Position numbers and translations under genes: made by a program. Shown here one piece after another: positions 33,158-41,574 of a DNA stretch of 64,000 bases. The notes below the pieces were generated by a model, which worked only from the letters and a program-made list of their open reading frames with translations, did not search any database and was not told where the DNA came from. Source of the DNA: Kribbella flavida DSM 17836 (lineage in GTDB: Bacteria > Actinomycetota > Actinomycetes > Propionibacteriales > Kribbellaceae). How positions within the stretch are numbered: position 1 is the stretch's first letter; the number at the start of each line of letters is the position of its first letter. The stretch is from assembly GCF_000024345.1 (NCBI RefSeq), contig NC_013729.1, forward strand, positions 4,340,001-4,404,000. Reading direction: 5' to 3'.

Positions 33158-33965
33158 CGGACGCAGGCCTCCCAGTGCTGACCGGATCACCGCGACGCCC
33201 CGTGCCGATCAGGGAATCCGCGATCAGTTCCCATCCGTGCTCGAACTCGATGAGTTCCAGCAGGCGGCGCTTCACCAGGCCGGTCTCCGCGCCATCCATT
33301 GCCGAGAGCAACGACCGGAGGCCGGTTCCGGTGACGAACGCCCAGGCGGTCTCCGGAGTGAGATCGACGCGATGGGTCACTGCCTCGATCTCGACGTCCT
33401 GCAGGCCGATGCGCTCCAGCCAGCCGGCCAGGAGCGCCGGACTGTCGAGCCAGCGATCGGTGCGCACCGGTACCGTCAGCTCCGGGCGAACAGCTCGTAC
33501 CGCCTCGTACACGAATCCCACGAATCCCATCGCACCGCGGTTCCAGGTCGAGGCCGCGAACCGGCCGCCCGGCTTCAGCTGGGAGACCAGGTGCCGACCG
33601 TCACGGTCCGGGTCGGGCAGGAAGAAGGCCCCGTAGCCGCACAGGACGACGTCGTACGGGCGATCCGAGACCCAGGTGGTCACATCGGCGAGGTGTGCTT
33701 GCAACTGGTGGACACCGTCGCGGTTCGCGGCGAGCTCCAGCCGTCGCACCAGCTGTTCGGTCAAGTCCACAGCGTCGACATGTCCAGCCGGTCCGACACT
33801 GCGCGCTGCCGGCAGCGCGCAGCCCCCAGCTCCGGAGCAAGCATCGAGAACACGCTCGCCCGACCGCAGCGCCGCCGACTCGGCGAGCTCGGTCCCCAGA
33901 GGCGTCCAGAGCAACGGCGACCAGCCGAGGAAGTCCTCGGCGTCGGCGTCGTACACGGATGACAT
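33150..33965 (-). CDS. Class I SAM-dependent methyltransferase, first gene of the importer operon
   Basis: 271 residues from the ATG at 33965 (MSSVYDADAEDFLGW). The SAM-binding motif I is VLDACSGAGGCALP (residues ~39-52), motif II HVDAVDLTEQLV, and DVVLCGYGAFFLP lies at motif IV, followed by LKPGGRFAASTW. The usual GxGxG is changed to CSGAGG, still acceptable for SAM binding. It resembles ubiE/phytol-type small-molecule methyltransferases. It overlaps the FecCD permease gene, and a Zur-type box (33981-33995) lies 16 bp upstream of its start, so the operon should answer to zinc. Substrate unknown; a metallophore or its precursor is a guess from context. Confidence 0.85.
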   Translation of the reverse strand: MSSVYDADAEDFLGWSPLLWTPLGTELAESAALRSGERVLDACSGAGGCALPAARSVGPAGHVDAVDLTEQLVRRLELAANRDGVHQLQAHLADVTTWVSDRPYDVVLCGYGAFFLPDPDRDGRHLVSQLKPGGRFAASTWNRGAMGFVGFVYEAVRAVRPELTVPVRTDRWLDSPALLAGWLERIGLQDVEIEAVTHRVDLTPETAWAFVTGTGLRSLLSAMDGAETGLVKRRLLELIEFEHGWELIADSLIGTGRRGDPVSTGRPASDD

Positions 33966-33980
33966 GCGGGCGACTGTACA

Positions 33981-34033
33981 TGACAATCATTACCAGTAAT
34001 GAGCCGTATGGGCGTTGATGACATTGATTTTCA
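33981..34033. promoter_or_regulatory. Two Zur-type boxes in the divergent methyltransferase spacer
   Basis: On the minus strand TGGTAATGATTGTCA (33981-33995) and on the plus strand TGACATTGATTTTCA (34019-34033). Both match the azt box at 28945 (shared form TGRNAWTGATTNTCA, the 28945 copy ending in G) and each has 5 of 7 palindrome pairs. One sits close to each divergent gene. They are AT-rich islands in GC-rich DNA. Confidence 0.7.
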
Positions 34034-34128
34034 GTTCAGCTAACGTGGACCGGTGACCGCCACATCGCTCACTGCCCTGCTCCGGCTACGAGCCGCTTGC
34101 CCTCACCTGCTGTGAAGCAGCTCGCCCG

Positions 34129-34884
34129 ATGACCGGCAGAACGAGCTGGCAGGAATGGCAACGGCGCTGGGACCTCCAGCAAGGCAACTATCTGCCTGAG
34201 CGCGAGCGCACCCTGAGCTTGATGCTGGACATCATCCGGAGAACCACCGGTCCGAATCCTCGACTGCTCGACCTCGGCTGCGGCCCGGGATCGCTGCTCA
34301 CTCGAGCCTTTCAGCACTTGCCCGGCGGCGACCTCGTCGGCGTCGATCTCGATCCGCTCCTGCTCGAGATCGCACGCAACGTCGCCGGCGACCGCGGCAT
34401 GTTCCTTCAAGCCGACTTCTGCCAGGAGGGATGGGACCTCCCCCTCGACGACCGGCACTTCGACGCCGTGTGCTCCGCCAGCGTGATCCACTACCTGCAT
34501 CCGAGCCAGCTCGACCCGTTGCTGACGACACTCGCCAACAGACTGCGCCCTGGCGGAATCCTGCTCATCGCCGACACCTTCCGGCTCGGTCGCCAGCACC
34601 GGCCCCGGCTGGATCAACTCGCCGTCGACCTTCGACAGCACCACTGGGACGGCGAGGGCACCGCCGGCGCCGAGACCTGGACCCAGTGGTGGCAGGCGGC
34701 CCGCGCGGAGCCGGCGTTCGAGCAACTGTTCCGTCAACGCGACAAGGCCCTCGCCGGCGTCGTCGACCACCAGGCCGAGCTGACTGTGTCCATGGTGACC
34801 ATTGCGCTGGAACATGCCGGCTTTTCCGAGATCGCCACTCTCGACCAGACCGCCGACCACCACTTGATCGCCGCGGTCCGCTGA
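34129..34884 (+). CDS. Class I SAM-dependent methyltransferase divergent from the importer operon
   Basis: 251 residues. Motif I LLDLGCGPGSLLTRAF (residues ~45-60), the acidic residue of motif II in GVDLDPLLLEIA, FDAVCSASVIHYLHP and LRPGGILLIADTFRLG identify a methyltransferase 11/25-type enzyme. Small-molecule substrate unknown. A Zur-type box at 34019-34033 lies ~95 bp upstream, facing this gene, and the opposite-facing operon has its own box. A GTG-initiated 20-codon frame (34053-34115) precedes it and may be a leader or a relic. Confidence 0.85.
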   Translation: MTGRTSWQEWQRRWDLQQGNYLPERERTLSLMLDIIRRTTGPNPRLLDLGCGPGSLLTRAFQHLPGGDLVGVDLDPLLLEIARNVAGDRGMFLQADFCQEGWDLPLDDRHFDAVCSASVIHYLHPSQLDPLLTTLANRLRPGGILLIADTFRLGRQHRPRLDQLAVDLRQHHWDGEGTAGAETWTQWWQAARAEPAFEQLFRQRDKALAGVVDHQAELTVSMVTIALEHAGFSEIATLDQTADHHLIAAVR

Positions 34885-34949
34885 TTCTTCCCCTCGCGGG
34901 TGAACTCGCGGCTTGACCTGGAGTCCACTCCAGCAACGAAGCTGGAGCC

Positions 34950-35888
34950 ATGAACGCACCCACGATGGCTCTCGGCACGATGTACTTCGGCACCAGGGTC
35001 GACGAACGGACCGCCTTCTCGGTCCTCGACCGGTACGCCGAACTGGGCGGAGCCTTCATCGACACCTCCAACAACTACAGCTTCTGGACCTCCGAGACGG
35101 GCTTCGGCGGCCAGAGCGAGGCGCTGCTGGGTCGCTGGCTGGCGTCCAACCCCGGCACCCAGGTCGGCCTCAGCACCAAGGTCGGCGCCCAGCCCACGCG
35201 GGTCGGCGGGTTCCCCGACCATCTGGAGGGACTGCGCGAGGACGTCGTCCGCGAATCCATGGCACAGAGCTTGCAGCGGCTGGGCGTGGACGGTGTGGAT
35301 TTGTACTGGGCACACGTCGAGGACCCGACCGTTCCGGTGGGCGACCTGGTCGAGACGTTCGGCGGCCTGGTCCGGGACGGCCTGACCGCTCGCTGGGGCG
35401 TGTCGAACCACCCGTCCTGGCTGCTCGAACGCATCCGCGCCACCGCCGAACGCGCCGGCCACCCGCAACCAAGCGCCTACCAGGAGCGCTACTCCTACCT
35501 CCAGCCCGCCGGCGGCATGGCCGTGGAGGGCCAGCCGATCCCGCTGGGAATGCTGTCACCGGACGGCCTCGACTTCCTGCGACGCAACCCGTCGTTCGAC
35601 GGCTGGGTCTACACCGCCACCCTCCAGGGCCGCTACGACCGCAACGACCGCCCACTCGAGATCGAGTACCGCCACCCCGGCACCGAACGACGGCTGGCAG
35701 CGCTGACCCGGGTCGCCGAAGCACGCGGACTCCAACCGGGCCAGGTAGTGCTCGCATGGCTGGCCTCCGGGAGCCCGGCGCTGACCCCGATCGTCGGAGT
35801 CAGCAGCGTCGAACAGGTCGAGCAGGCGGTGGAAGGCGCGACCACCCTGCTCACCGAGGACGAGCTGGCGACGTTGGACGGCGCATAG
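34950..35888 (+). CDS. Aldo/keto reductase
   Basis: 312 residues, ATG after GGAG. A TIM barrel with the AKR tetrad: Asp and Tyr in FIDTSNNYSFW, Lys in LSTKVGAQ, His in YWAHVEDP. The C-terminal IVGVSSVEQVEQAV is the NADP-binding end. These enzymes reduce aldehydes and ketones with NADPH in the cytosol; substrate unknown. It faces the SARP regulator convergently. No clear link to the zinc genes upstream beyond its position. Confidence 0.9.
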   Translation: MNAPTMALGTMYFGTRVDERTAFSVLDRYAELGGAFIDTSNNYSFWTSETGFGGQSEALLGRWLASNPGTQVGLSTKVGAQPTRVGGFPDHLEGLREDVVRESMAQSLQRLGVDGVDLYWAHVEDPTVPVGDLVETFGGLVRDGLTARWGVSNHPSWLLERIRATAERAGHPQPSAYQERYSYLQPAGGMAVEGQPIPLGMLSPDGLDFLRRNPSFDGWVYTATLQGRYDRNDRPLEIEYRHPGTERRLAALTRVAEARGLQPGQVVLAWLASGSPALTPIVGVSSVEQVEQAVEGATTLLTEDELATLDGA

Positions 35889-35953
35889 GCGACGACGCGG
35901 CCGGCCGCAGTACCGATGGTAGTGAGGACCCAACCGCCCCACCTTCCACGTAC

Positions 35954-38900
35954 TCAACGCCCGCGCCCCCCGGGCAGGTGAGCAGGGACCAGGCGGTTCA
36001 CTTCGGAGTCTGCGTTCGCCAGACCATGATCGAAGGCCGAGGCGAACACCTCATCCGTCAGCGCCCCACGGCAGGTGGCCGCGATGCGCTCGACGTCGCC
36101 CCGCTCGCCCGCCGGCAGCGGTGCGCCGACCTGTGCACGCAGGCCGGTGGCTGCGCCGAGCAGCCGCGCAGCCTGCTCAGGGGCGCTGCACAGAGCCTGC
36201 ACGCCCGCGAGGCCCTCCAAGGCCAGCGCGATCGCTCGCGGGTCGGCAGCGTTGCGTGCCGCCGCCAGTCCTTCGAGGTGCAGGGTGCAAGCAGCCTCGG
36301 CGTCGCCGCGCTGTTCGGCGATGAAGCCCAGCTCGGCAAGAATGAGGGCGACCGCCAGATCCGACTCCAGCCGCCGGTCGTGGGCCAGCCAGGGGTGCAA
36401 CCTGGCCTCGGCCTCGTCGAAGCGTCCCTGCCGGCGCGCGCTCAGTGCCAGGCCGAGCTCGGCGAACTCCTCGCCGATGGTGTAACCCTGCTCGACAGCC
36501 TGCGCGCGAGCGCGTTCGTGCAGTTCGTCGGCCTGTTCGTGGTCACCGATCAGCAAGGCGATCCGACCGAGCGCGGACAATTTGTCGGACACCTCGGTGC
36601 GCAGGTCGAGATCTTCGGCGATGCGTAGGCCGTCGCGGTGCAGCTCGGCCGCGCGGTCGTAGTCGCCGACGACCTCGGCGTGGGCGCCGAGGCCGACGGT
36701 CAGGTGGAGCTGCCCCCACCGATCCCCCACCTCGGTGAACAGTGCCATGCCGGTTTCGCCGTGGCGGCGCATTGCGGCCAGGTCGCCGCGCGCCAGGGCG
36801 TACCGCGTGAGCGTTCCGTGCGCGGCCGCCGTACCCCACTGGTCGCCCTGCTGCTCGAACACCGCCAGGGCGCCTTCGACGAGGCCGTGGCCGACACTCA
36901 GCTCTCCGATGCCCAGGCCGATGAATCCGAGGAACCATTCCGCCCTTGCTCGCCGACCAGCGGCTTCAGCAGCGCTCGGCCGGGTCCCTGGCAGCGGCTC
37001 CAGTCGGGACGCGGTGCCCGTGAGGAGACTGAACGCGGTGTGCCACACCTGGACGGTGCCCGTCAGCGCGTCGGGACCGCCCGCGGACAGCGCCGCCGCC
37101 AGTGCCCTCCGCCCCTCACCGAGCCGGCCCCGCAGAACCCAGTACCAGGTCAGGGATTCGACCAACGGCAGGGCCTCGCCGTCACGAACCGCGTGGTCGA
37201 TCGCGGCCCGCAGATTGGCAGCCTCGGTGTCGAGCAGGCGCAGCCAGTGGCGCTGCCGCGGCCCACGCAACTGCGGGTCGGCGGTCGAGGCGAGCCCCGC
37301 GTAGTAGTCCCGGTGCCGCCGTTCGACGTCAGCGATCTCGCCCGCCTCGCGCAGTTTCGCCGCGGAGTACTCGGCGACCGACTCCAAGAGGCGATACCGC
37401 GGCGGTTCGGTGGTCGTCGTGACGGTGACCAGCGAGCGGTCGACCAGCCGCGCCAGGAGATCGGGTACGTCGAGGCCCTCACCGCCGGACACTGCCTCCG
37501 CCGCGCGCAAGGTCCACCCGTCCACATGGACCGACAGCCGGCGCAGTACGGTCTGCTCGGCTTCGGTCAGCAGATCCCAGCTCCAGTCGAGCATCGCTCG
37601 CAGGGTCTGCTGCCGGGCGGGAGCGCCGCTGTGCCCGGTGGTCAGGACGTGGAACCTGTCGTTCAACCGCGCCAGGACCTCGGGCACGCCCCAGGCGCGG
37701 ACCCTGGTGGCGGCGAGTTCGAGGGCCAGTGGGATTCCATCCAGGCGGCGGCAGATCGCGGCAACGGCATCGGCGTTGTCCGCGTCGAGAGCGAAGCCGG
37801 GCACGCCGGCCGTCGCTCGTGCCACGAACAGCTCGACTGCACTCGGTTCGGGCAACGTCGGCACGGCCCACAACTGCTCGCCGGCCACGTCCAGCGGGCG
37901 TTGGCTGGTGGCCAGCACTCTCAGCTCCGACGCTGTGCGCAGTAGCCGCGCGGCCAGCTCGGCGGTGGCTGGCGCAACGTGCTCACAGTTGTCCAGCAGG
38001 AGCAGCATTCGCTTGGTGCGCAGGACCTCGGCGAGCCTGCCGGCCATGTCGGTCGCCACGAAGTCCCGGATGCCCAAGCTCTGCCCGACCGAGGCGGCCA
38101 CCTCGTCCGGCGACGCACCAGCCGGCAGCGCGGCCAGTTCGACCAACCAGGTCCCGTCCGGGGACTCCGACACTCGTTCCCGGGCCACGGCCAGCGCCAG
38201 GCGAGTCTTGCCCACGCCTCCTGGGCCCGTGAGGGTGACCAGCCGGCCCGCCGCGAGCAGCGCTCGTACCTCGATGACGTCGGCGTCCCGGCCGACCAGA
38301 TCGCCGAGTACGTGCGGCAAGTTCGTGGGCGGCGCCACTTCGCCGCCGAGCGACGGGTCCTGTTCCAGGATCGCCCGATGCAGTGCGGTCAGGCGCGGTC
38401 CGGGCTCGATGCCGAGGTCCGCGACCAGCCTGGCCCGGAAGTCGCGGTACCCCGCCAACGCCTCGCTCTGCCGCCCGGCCTGGTACAGGGCACGCAGGTG
38501 GGCGGCTCGCAGGCGTTCGCGCAGCGGATAGCGAGCCACGAGGTCACCGAGCTCGCCGACCAGTACGCCGGACTCGCCGAACTCCAGGCGCGCCTCTGCC
38601 CGCTGCTCCCACGCGGTGAGGCGCAGCTCGTCCAGCCGGGCGGCGGTCTCACGGGCGAAGTCCTCATCGGCGAAATCGGCCAGCACCGATCCCCGCCACA
38701 ACGCGAGGGCGTCGTCCAGTACCGCTACCCGCTCCCGCGCGTCACCGACCGCCGCGGCTTCGGCCAGCAGCGTTTCGAACCACCCGGCGTCCACCGCCTC
38801 CGGTTCGACGTCCAGCACGTAGCCGGGCCGGCTCGACACGACGAGCCGCCGTGCGCCGGGCTCGGCCTCGTCCAGCGTGGCGCGGAGCTGAGACACCCTC

Positions 38901-39094
38901 GTCTGCAGCGCACCGGCGGGGTTGGCGGGCAGCCGGTCACCCCACAGCCGGTCGATCAACCGGTCGCCGGGAACCACGCGGCCGGCTTCGGCGGCCAACT
39001 GGGCGAGCAGCGACCTGACCTTCAGCTCGCGGACGCGGACGGCGCGGCCGTCGGACGTCCACGCCGCGAGCGGGCCCAGCACCCCGAAACGCAC
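35954..39094 (-). CDS. AfsR/SARP-type regulator (BTAD, NB-ARC, TPR)
   Basis: 1046 residues. Domains in order: an OmpR-type winged helix (residues ~1-95; MRFGVLGPLAAW, RELKVRSLLAQLA, VSQLRATLDEAEPG), a bacterial transcriptional activation domain (~100-245; EALAGYRDFRARLVADLGIEPGP), an NB-ARC ATPase with P-loop GPGGVGKTRLAL (~290) and Walker B MLLLLDNCEHV, then a long C-terminal TPR-like region. AfsR-class proteins activate secondary metabolism or export genes, often after phosphorylation. The divergent MFS gene at 39219 is the likely direct target. Confidence 0.92.
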   Translation of the reverse strand: MRFGVLGPLAAWTSDGRAVRVRELKVRSLLAQLAAEAGRVVPGDRLIDRLWGDRLPANPAGALQTRVSQLRATLDEAEPGARRLVVSSRPGYVLDVEPEAVDAGWFETLLAEAAAVGDARERVAVLDDALALWRGSVLADFADEDFARETAARLDELRLTAWEQRAEARLEFGESGVLVGELGDLVARYPLRERLRAAHLRALYQAGRQSEALAGYRDFRARLVADLGIEPGPRLTALHRAILEQDPSLGGEVAPPTNLPHVLGDLVGRDADVIEVRALLAAGRLVTLTGPGGVGKTRLALAVARERVSESPDGTWLVELAALPAGASPDEVAASVGQSLGIRDFVATDMAGRLAEVLRTKRMLLLLDNCEHVAPATAELAARLLRTASELRVLATSQRPLDVAGEQLWAVPTLPEPSAVELFVARATAGVPGFALDADNADAVAAICRRLDGIPLALELAATRVRAWGVPEVLARLNDRFHVLTTGHSGAPARQQTLRAMLDWSWDLLTEAEQTVLRRLSVHVDGWTLRAAEAVSGGEGLDVPDLLARLVDRSLVTVTTTTEPPRYRLLESVAEYSAAKLREAGEIADVERRHRDYYAGLASTADPQLRGPRQRHWLRLLDTEAANLRAAIDHAVRDGEALPLVESLTWYWVLRGRLGEGRRALAAALSAGGPDALTGTVQVWHTAFSLLTGTASRLEPLPGTRPSAAEAAGRRARAEWFLGFIGLGIGELSVGHGLVEGALAVFEQQGDQWGTAAAHGTLTRYALARGDLAAMRRHGETGMALFTEVGDRWGQLHLTVGLGAHAEVVGDYDRAAELHRDGLRIAEDLDLRTEVSDKLSALGRIALLIGDHEQADELHERARAQAVEQGYTIGEEFAELGLALSARRQGRFDEAEARLHPWLAHDRRLESDLAVALILAELGFIAEQRGDAEAACTLHLEGLAAARNAADPRAIALALEGLAGVQALCSAPEQAARLLGAATGLRAQVGAPLPAGERGDVERIAATCRGALTDEVFASAFDHGLANADSEVNRLVPAHLPGGRGR

Positions 39095-39218
39095 CTTCAG
39101 ACCTTATCCGACAGCCAGCTGAAGTCGCTCCGGAGTGTTTCTGAAGCGGCACCGGCCACCGTGGTCCCGCTCGGACGGACCAACCTGCCCGAGCGGACGA
39201 GTGAGGGAAAGAGAAGAT

Positions 39219-40766
39219 ATGTCTGTCGAAGTCGGTGACCGGGCCGGGACCAGGGAATGGCTCGGACTCACGGTGCTGCTGCTGCCGACCGCGCTGCTGT
39301 TCGTGGCCCAGACCGTGCTGTTCCTGGCGACCCCGCACCTCGCCGCTGATCTGAGGCCCAGCAGCGACCAACTGCTGTGGGTCAACGACGTGTACGGCTT
39401 CGCGATGGCCGGCCTCCTGGTGGCCATGGGCACCATCGGCGACCGGGTAGGCCGCCGGCGGGTACTGCTGCTCGGCGCCGTCGTGTTCGGCGTGGGGTCG
39501 GTGATTGCCGCCTTCGCGCCGAGCATCGGAGTACTGATCGCCGCCCGCGCCTTGATGGGTGTCGGCGCGGCGGCCGTGATGCCGTCGACGTTGTCGCTGA
39601 TCCCCAACATGTTCAAGCAGCCGCGGCAGCGAGCGACAGCGGTCGGCATGTGGGCCGCGTCGGTGTCGGTCGGCGTCGCGCTGGGACCGCTGCTCGGTGG
39701 TCTGCTGCTGGAGTCGTTCTGGTGGGGCGCTGCGCTGCTGATCGGCGTACCGGTGATGGCACTCGTCGTGCTCCTGGCACCGCTGCTGGTCCCGGAGTAC
39801 AAGGCGCCTGACGCGGCCGGGCAGCGGATGCCGGACTTGCTGAGCGTGGTGCTGTCCATGGCCGCGCTGCTGCCGTTCGTCTACGGGGTCAAGGACTACG
39901 CCAAGTCCGGTCTGACCGCGACGGCGGTGGTGACGACGCTGGTCGGGATCGCCTTCGGAATCGTGTTCGTCCGCCGGCAACTCCGGCTGGCCACCCCGCT
40001 GCTCGACGTGCGGCTGTTCCGGAACCGCTCGTTCAGTGGTGCGTTGGGGGTATGGCTGCTGTCCGCCATCGCGCTCGGCGGCATCTACCTGCTGTTCACC
40101 CAGTACCTTCAGCAGGTGGCCGGGCTGTCGCCGCTGGCCGCCGGCCTGTGGATCCTGCCCGCAGCGCTGATGCTGGTGGTGGTGTCGACCTTGTCGCCGA
40201 TCGTGGCCCGGCGCGTGCGCCCGGCGTACGTGGTGGCGTTCGGTGCACTGTTTTCGCTGGCCGGGTACGTCGTGCTCACCCAGGTCGACAGCGTGGCCGG
40301 CCTGCCGATGCTGATCACCGGGTTCTACCTGCTCTACCCCGGCATCGCACCGACGATGGCGTTGACCACCGACCTGGTGATGGCAGCCACTCCGCCGGAG
40401 AAGCAGGGCGCCGCGTCGGCGGTCAGTTCCACGTCCATCGACCTGGGGGTCTCGCTCGGGATCGCCGTCATGGGCAGCATCGGCACGGCCGTCTACCAGG
40501 CCACGGTGCCGTCCAGTCTGCCCGGCCAGGCGGCGGACTCGCTGTCGGGCGCACTGAACGAGGCCTCAGCGATGTCCGGTGACGGGGCGCAGTCGATGGT
40601 GGCGGCCGCGCGCGAGGCCTTCACCCACGGCCTCAACGTCGCCGGCGTGGTGGCAGCGGTCCTGGTCACCGGCGCGGGCTTGCTCGCACTCACCCTGTTG
40701 CGTCACGTGCCGCCCGCCACCGCACCGGCGGACGAGCCCGATGGCGCGGACACCGTGCACGCCTGA
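39219..40766 (+). CDS. MFS drug exporter, DHA2 (14-TM) type
   Basis: 515 residues from the ATG at 39219 (MSVEVGDRAG), following a GAGGGAAAGAGAAG site; the longer frame to 39135 is not needed. Motif A is GTIGDRVGRRRVLLLGA, and WVNDVYGFAMAGLLV is the DHA2-type TM2 segment. About 14 membrane helices. EmrB/QacA-like exporters pump hydrophobic or cationic drugs with protons. Divergent from the SARP regulator, so regulated export of a metabolite is plausible. Confidence 0.9.
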   Translation: MSVEVGDRAGTREWLGLTVLLLPTALLFVAQTVLFLATPHLAADLRPSSDQLLWVNDVYGFAMAGLLVAMGTIGDRVGRRRVLLLGAVVFGVGSVIAAFAPSIGVLIAARALMGVGAAAVMPSTLSLIPNMFKQPRQRATAVGMWAASVSVGVALGPLLGGLLLESFWWGAALLIGVPVMALVVLLAPLLVPEYKAPDAAGQRMPDLLSVVLSMAALLPFVYGVKDYAKSGLTATAVVTTLVGIAFGIVFVRRQLRLATPLLDVRLFRNRSFSGALGVWLLSAIALGGIYLLFTQYLQQVAGLSPLAAGLWILPAALMLVVVSTLSPIVARRVRPAYVVAFGALFSLAGYVVLTQVDSVAGLPMLITGFYLLYPGIAPTMALTTDLVMAATPPEKQGAASAVSSTSIDLGVSLGIAVMGSIGTAVYQATVPSSLPGQAADSLSGALNEASAMSGDGAQSMVAAAREAFTHGLNVAGVVAAVLVTGAGLLALTLLRHVPPATAPADEPDGADTVHA

Positions 40767-40775
40767 CCATCCTCC

Positions 40776-40797
40776 GGGGACGGGAGCTCCCGTCCCC
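40776..40797. terminator. Perfect palindromic hairpin after the DHA2 exporter
   Basis: GGGGACGGGAG at 40776-40786 followed directly by its exact complement at 40787-40797, then TTC. It lies 10 bp after the MFS stop codon. Confidence 0.7.
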
Positions 40798-40886
40798 TTC
40801 AGCGCGGGGGGCTCATAGGCCTGAGCCACAGTCGAGCTCGGCGACCTTCTGGGCTGGTGGAACCCCTGGTGTGGAAGAGTCTGGCC

Positions 40887-41543
40887 ATGCCAGGTGAGGA
40901 GTCGGGGCGGTTGTCGGTGCTGGTGCTGGTGGCCCACCCGAGGGAGGGCAGCTTCAACCATGCTCTGACACAGCGCATGGTCGCCACCCTGGAACGGCGG
41001 GGTCTGGACGTCACCGTTCACGATCTGTACGCCGAAGGCTTCGATCCAGTACTGCGGGCCGAGGAGGCCTACACCAGCGGCCAGAGCGCGGAGCAGGTCC
41101 TGGCGGCCAGCAACGATCCTCTGCTGGCTGTGCACCGGCGCGACTTGAACGCGGCATCGGCACTGGTGGTCGTCCACCCGAACTGGTGGGGCAAACCCCC
41201 GGCGATCCTGGCCGGGTGGATGGACCGAGTCCTGGTACCGGGCGTGGCCTACCGCCTGGATGAGGCCGGCGGTGAACCCACATCCCTGCTGTCGCTGCGG
41301 GAAGTGCTGGTGATCAACACCTCCGACACCACCCGGCACCGGGAAACCGAACTGTTCGGAGACCCGCTGGAGTCGATCTGGCTCCGCTGCCTGCCGCCTT
41401 ACCTGGGCGGCCCTCGAGTCGAGCGAATCGTGCTGCGCGTGGTCGCCGAGGCCGACGCCGCAGAGCGCGCTCGCTGGCTCGATGACGCCGCAGACCGAGC
41501 CAACCGACTGCTGACCTCGGACACGAACGCGCCCTCACGTTGA
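40887..41543 (+). CDS. NAD(P)H:quinone oxidoreductase (flavodoxin-like fold)
   Basis: 218 residues from the ATG at 40887 (MPGEESGRL); an in-frame GTG at 40857 is possible. It has the NQO1/MdaB type flavodoxin-like fold: VLVLVAHPREGSFNHALT for the flavin phosphate, VVHPNWWGKPPAILAGWMDRVL for the flavin ring, and a C-terminal helix. It reduces quinones by two electrons using FAD. Flanked by MFS exporters, consistent with a detoxification neighbourhood. Confidence 0.9.
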   Translation: MPGEESGRLSVLVLVAHPREGSFNHALTQRMVATLERRGLDVTVHDLYAEGFDPVLRAEEAYTSGQSAEQVLAASNDPLLAVHRRDLNAASALVVVHPNWWGKPPAILAGWMDRVLVPGVAYRLDEAGGEPTSLLSLREVLVINTSDTTRHRETELFGDPLESIWLRCLPPYLGGPRVERIVLRVVAEADAAERARWLDDAADRANRLLTSDTNAPSR

Positions 41544-41574
41544 CCCGCACTGGACCTCGAGCAGAGTCGACCAG

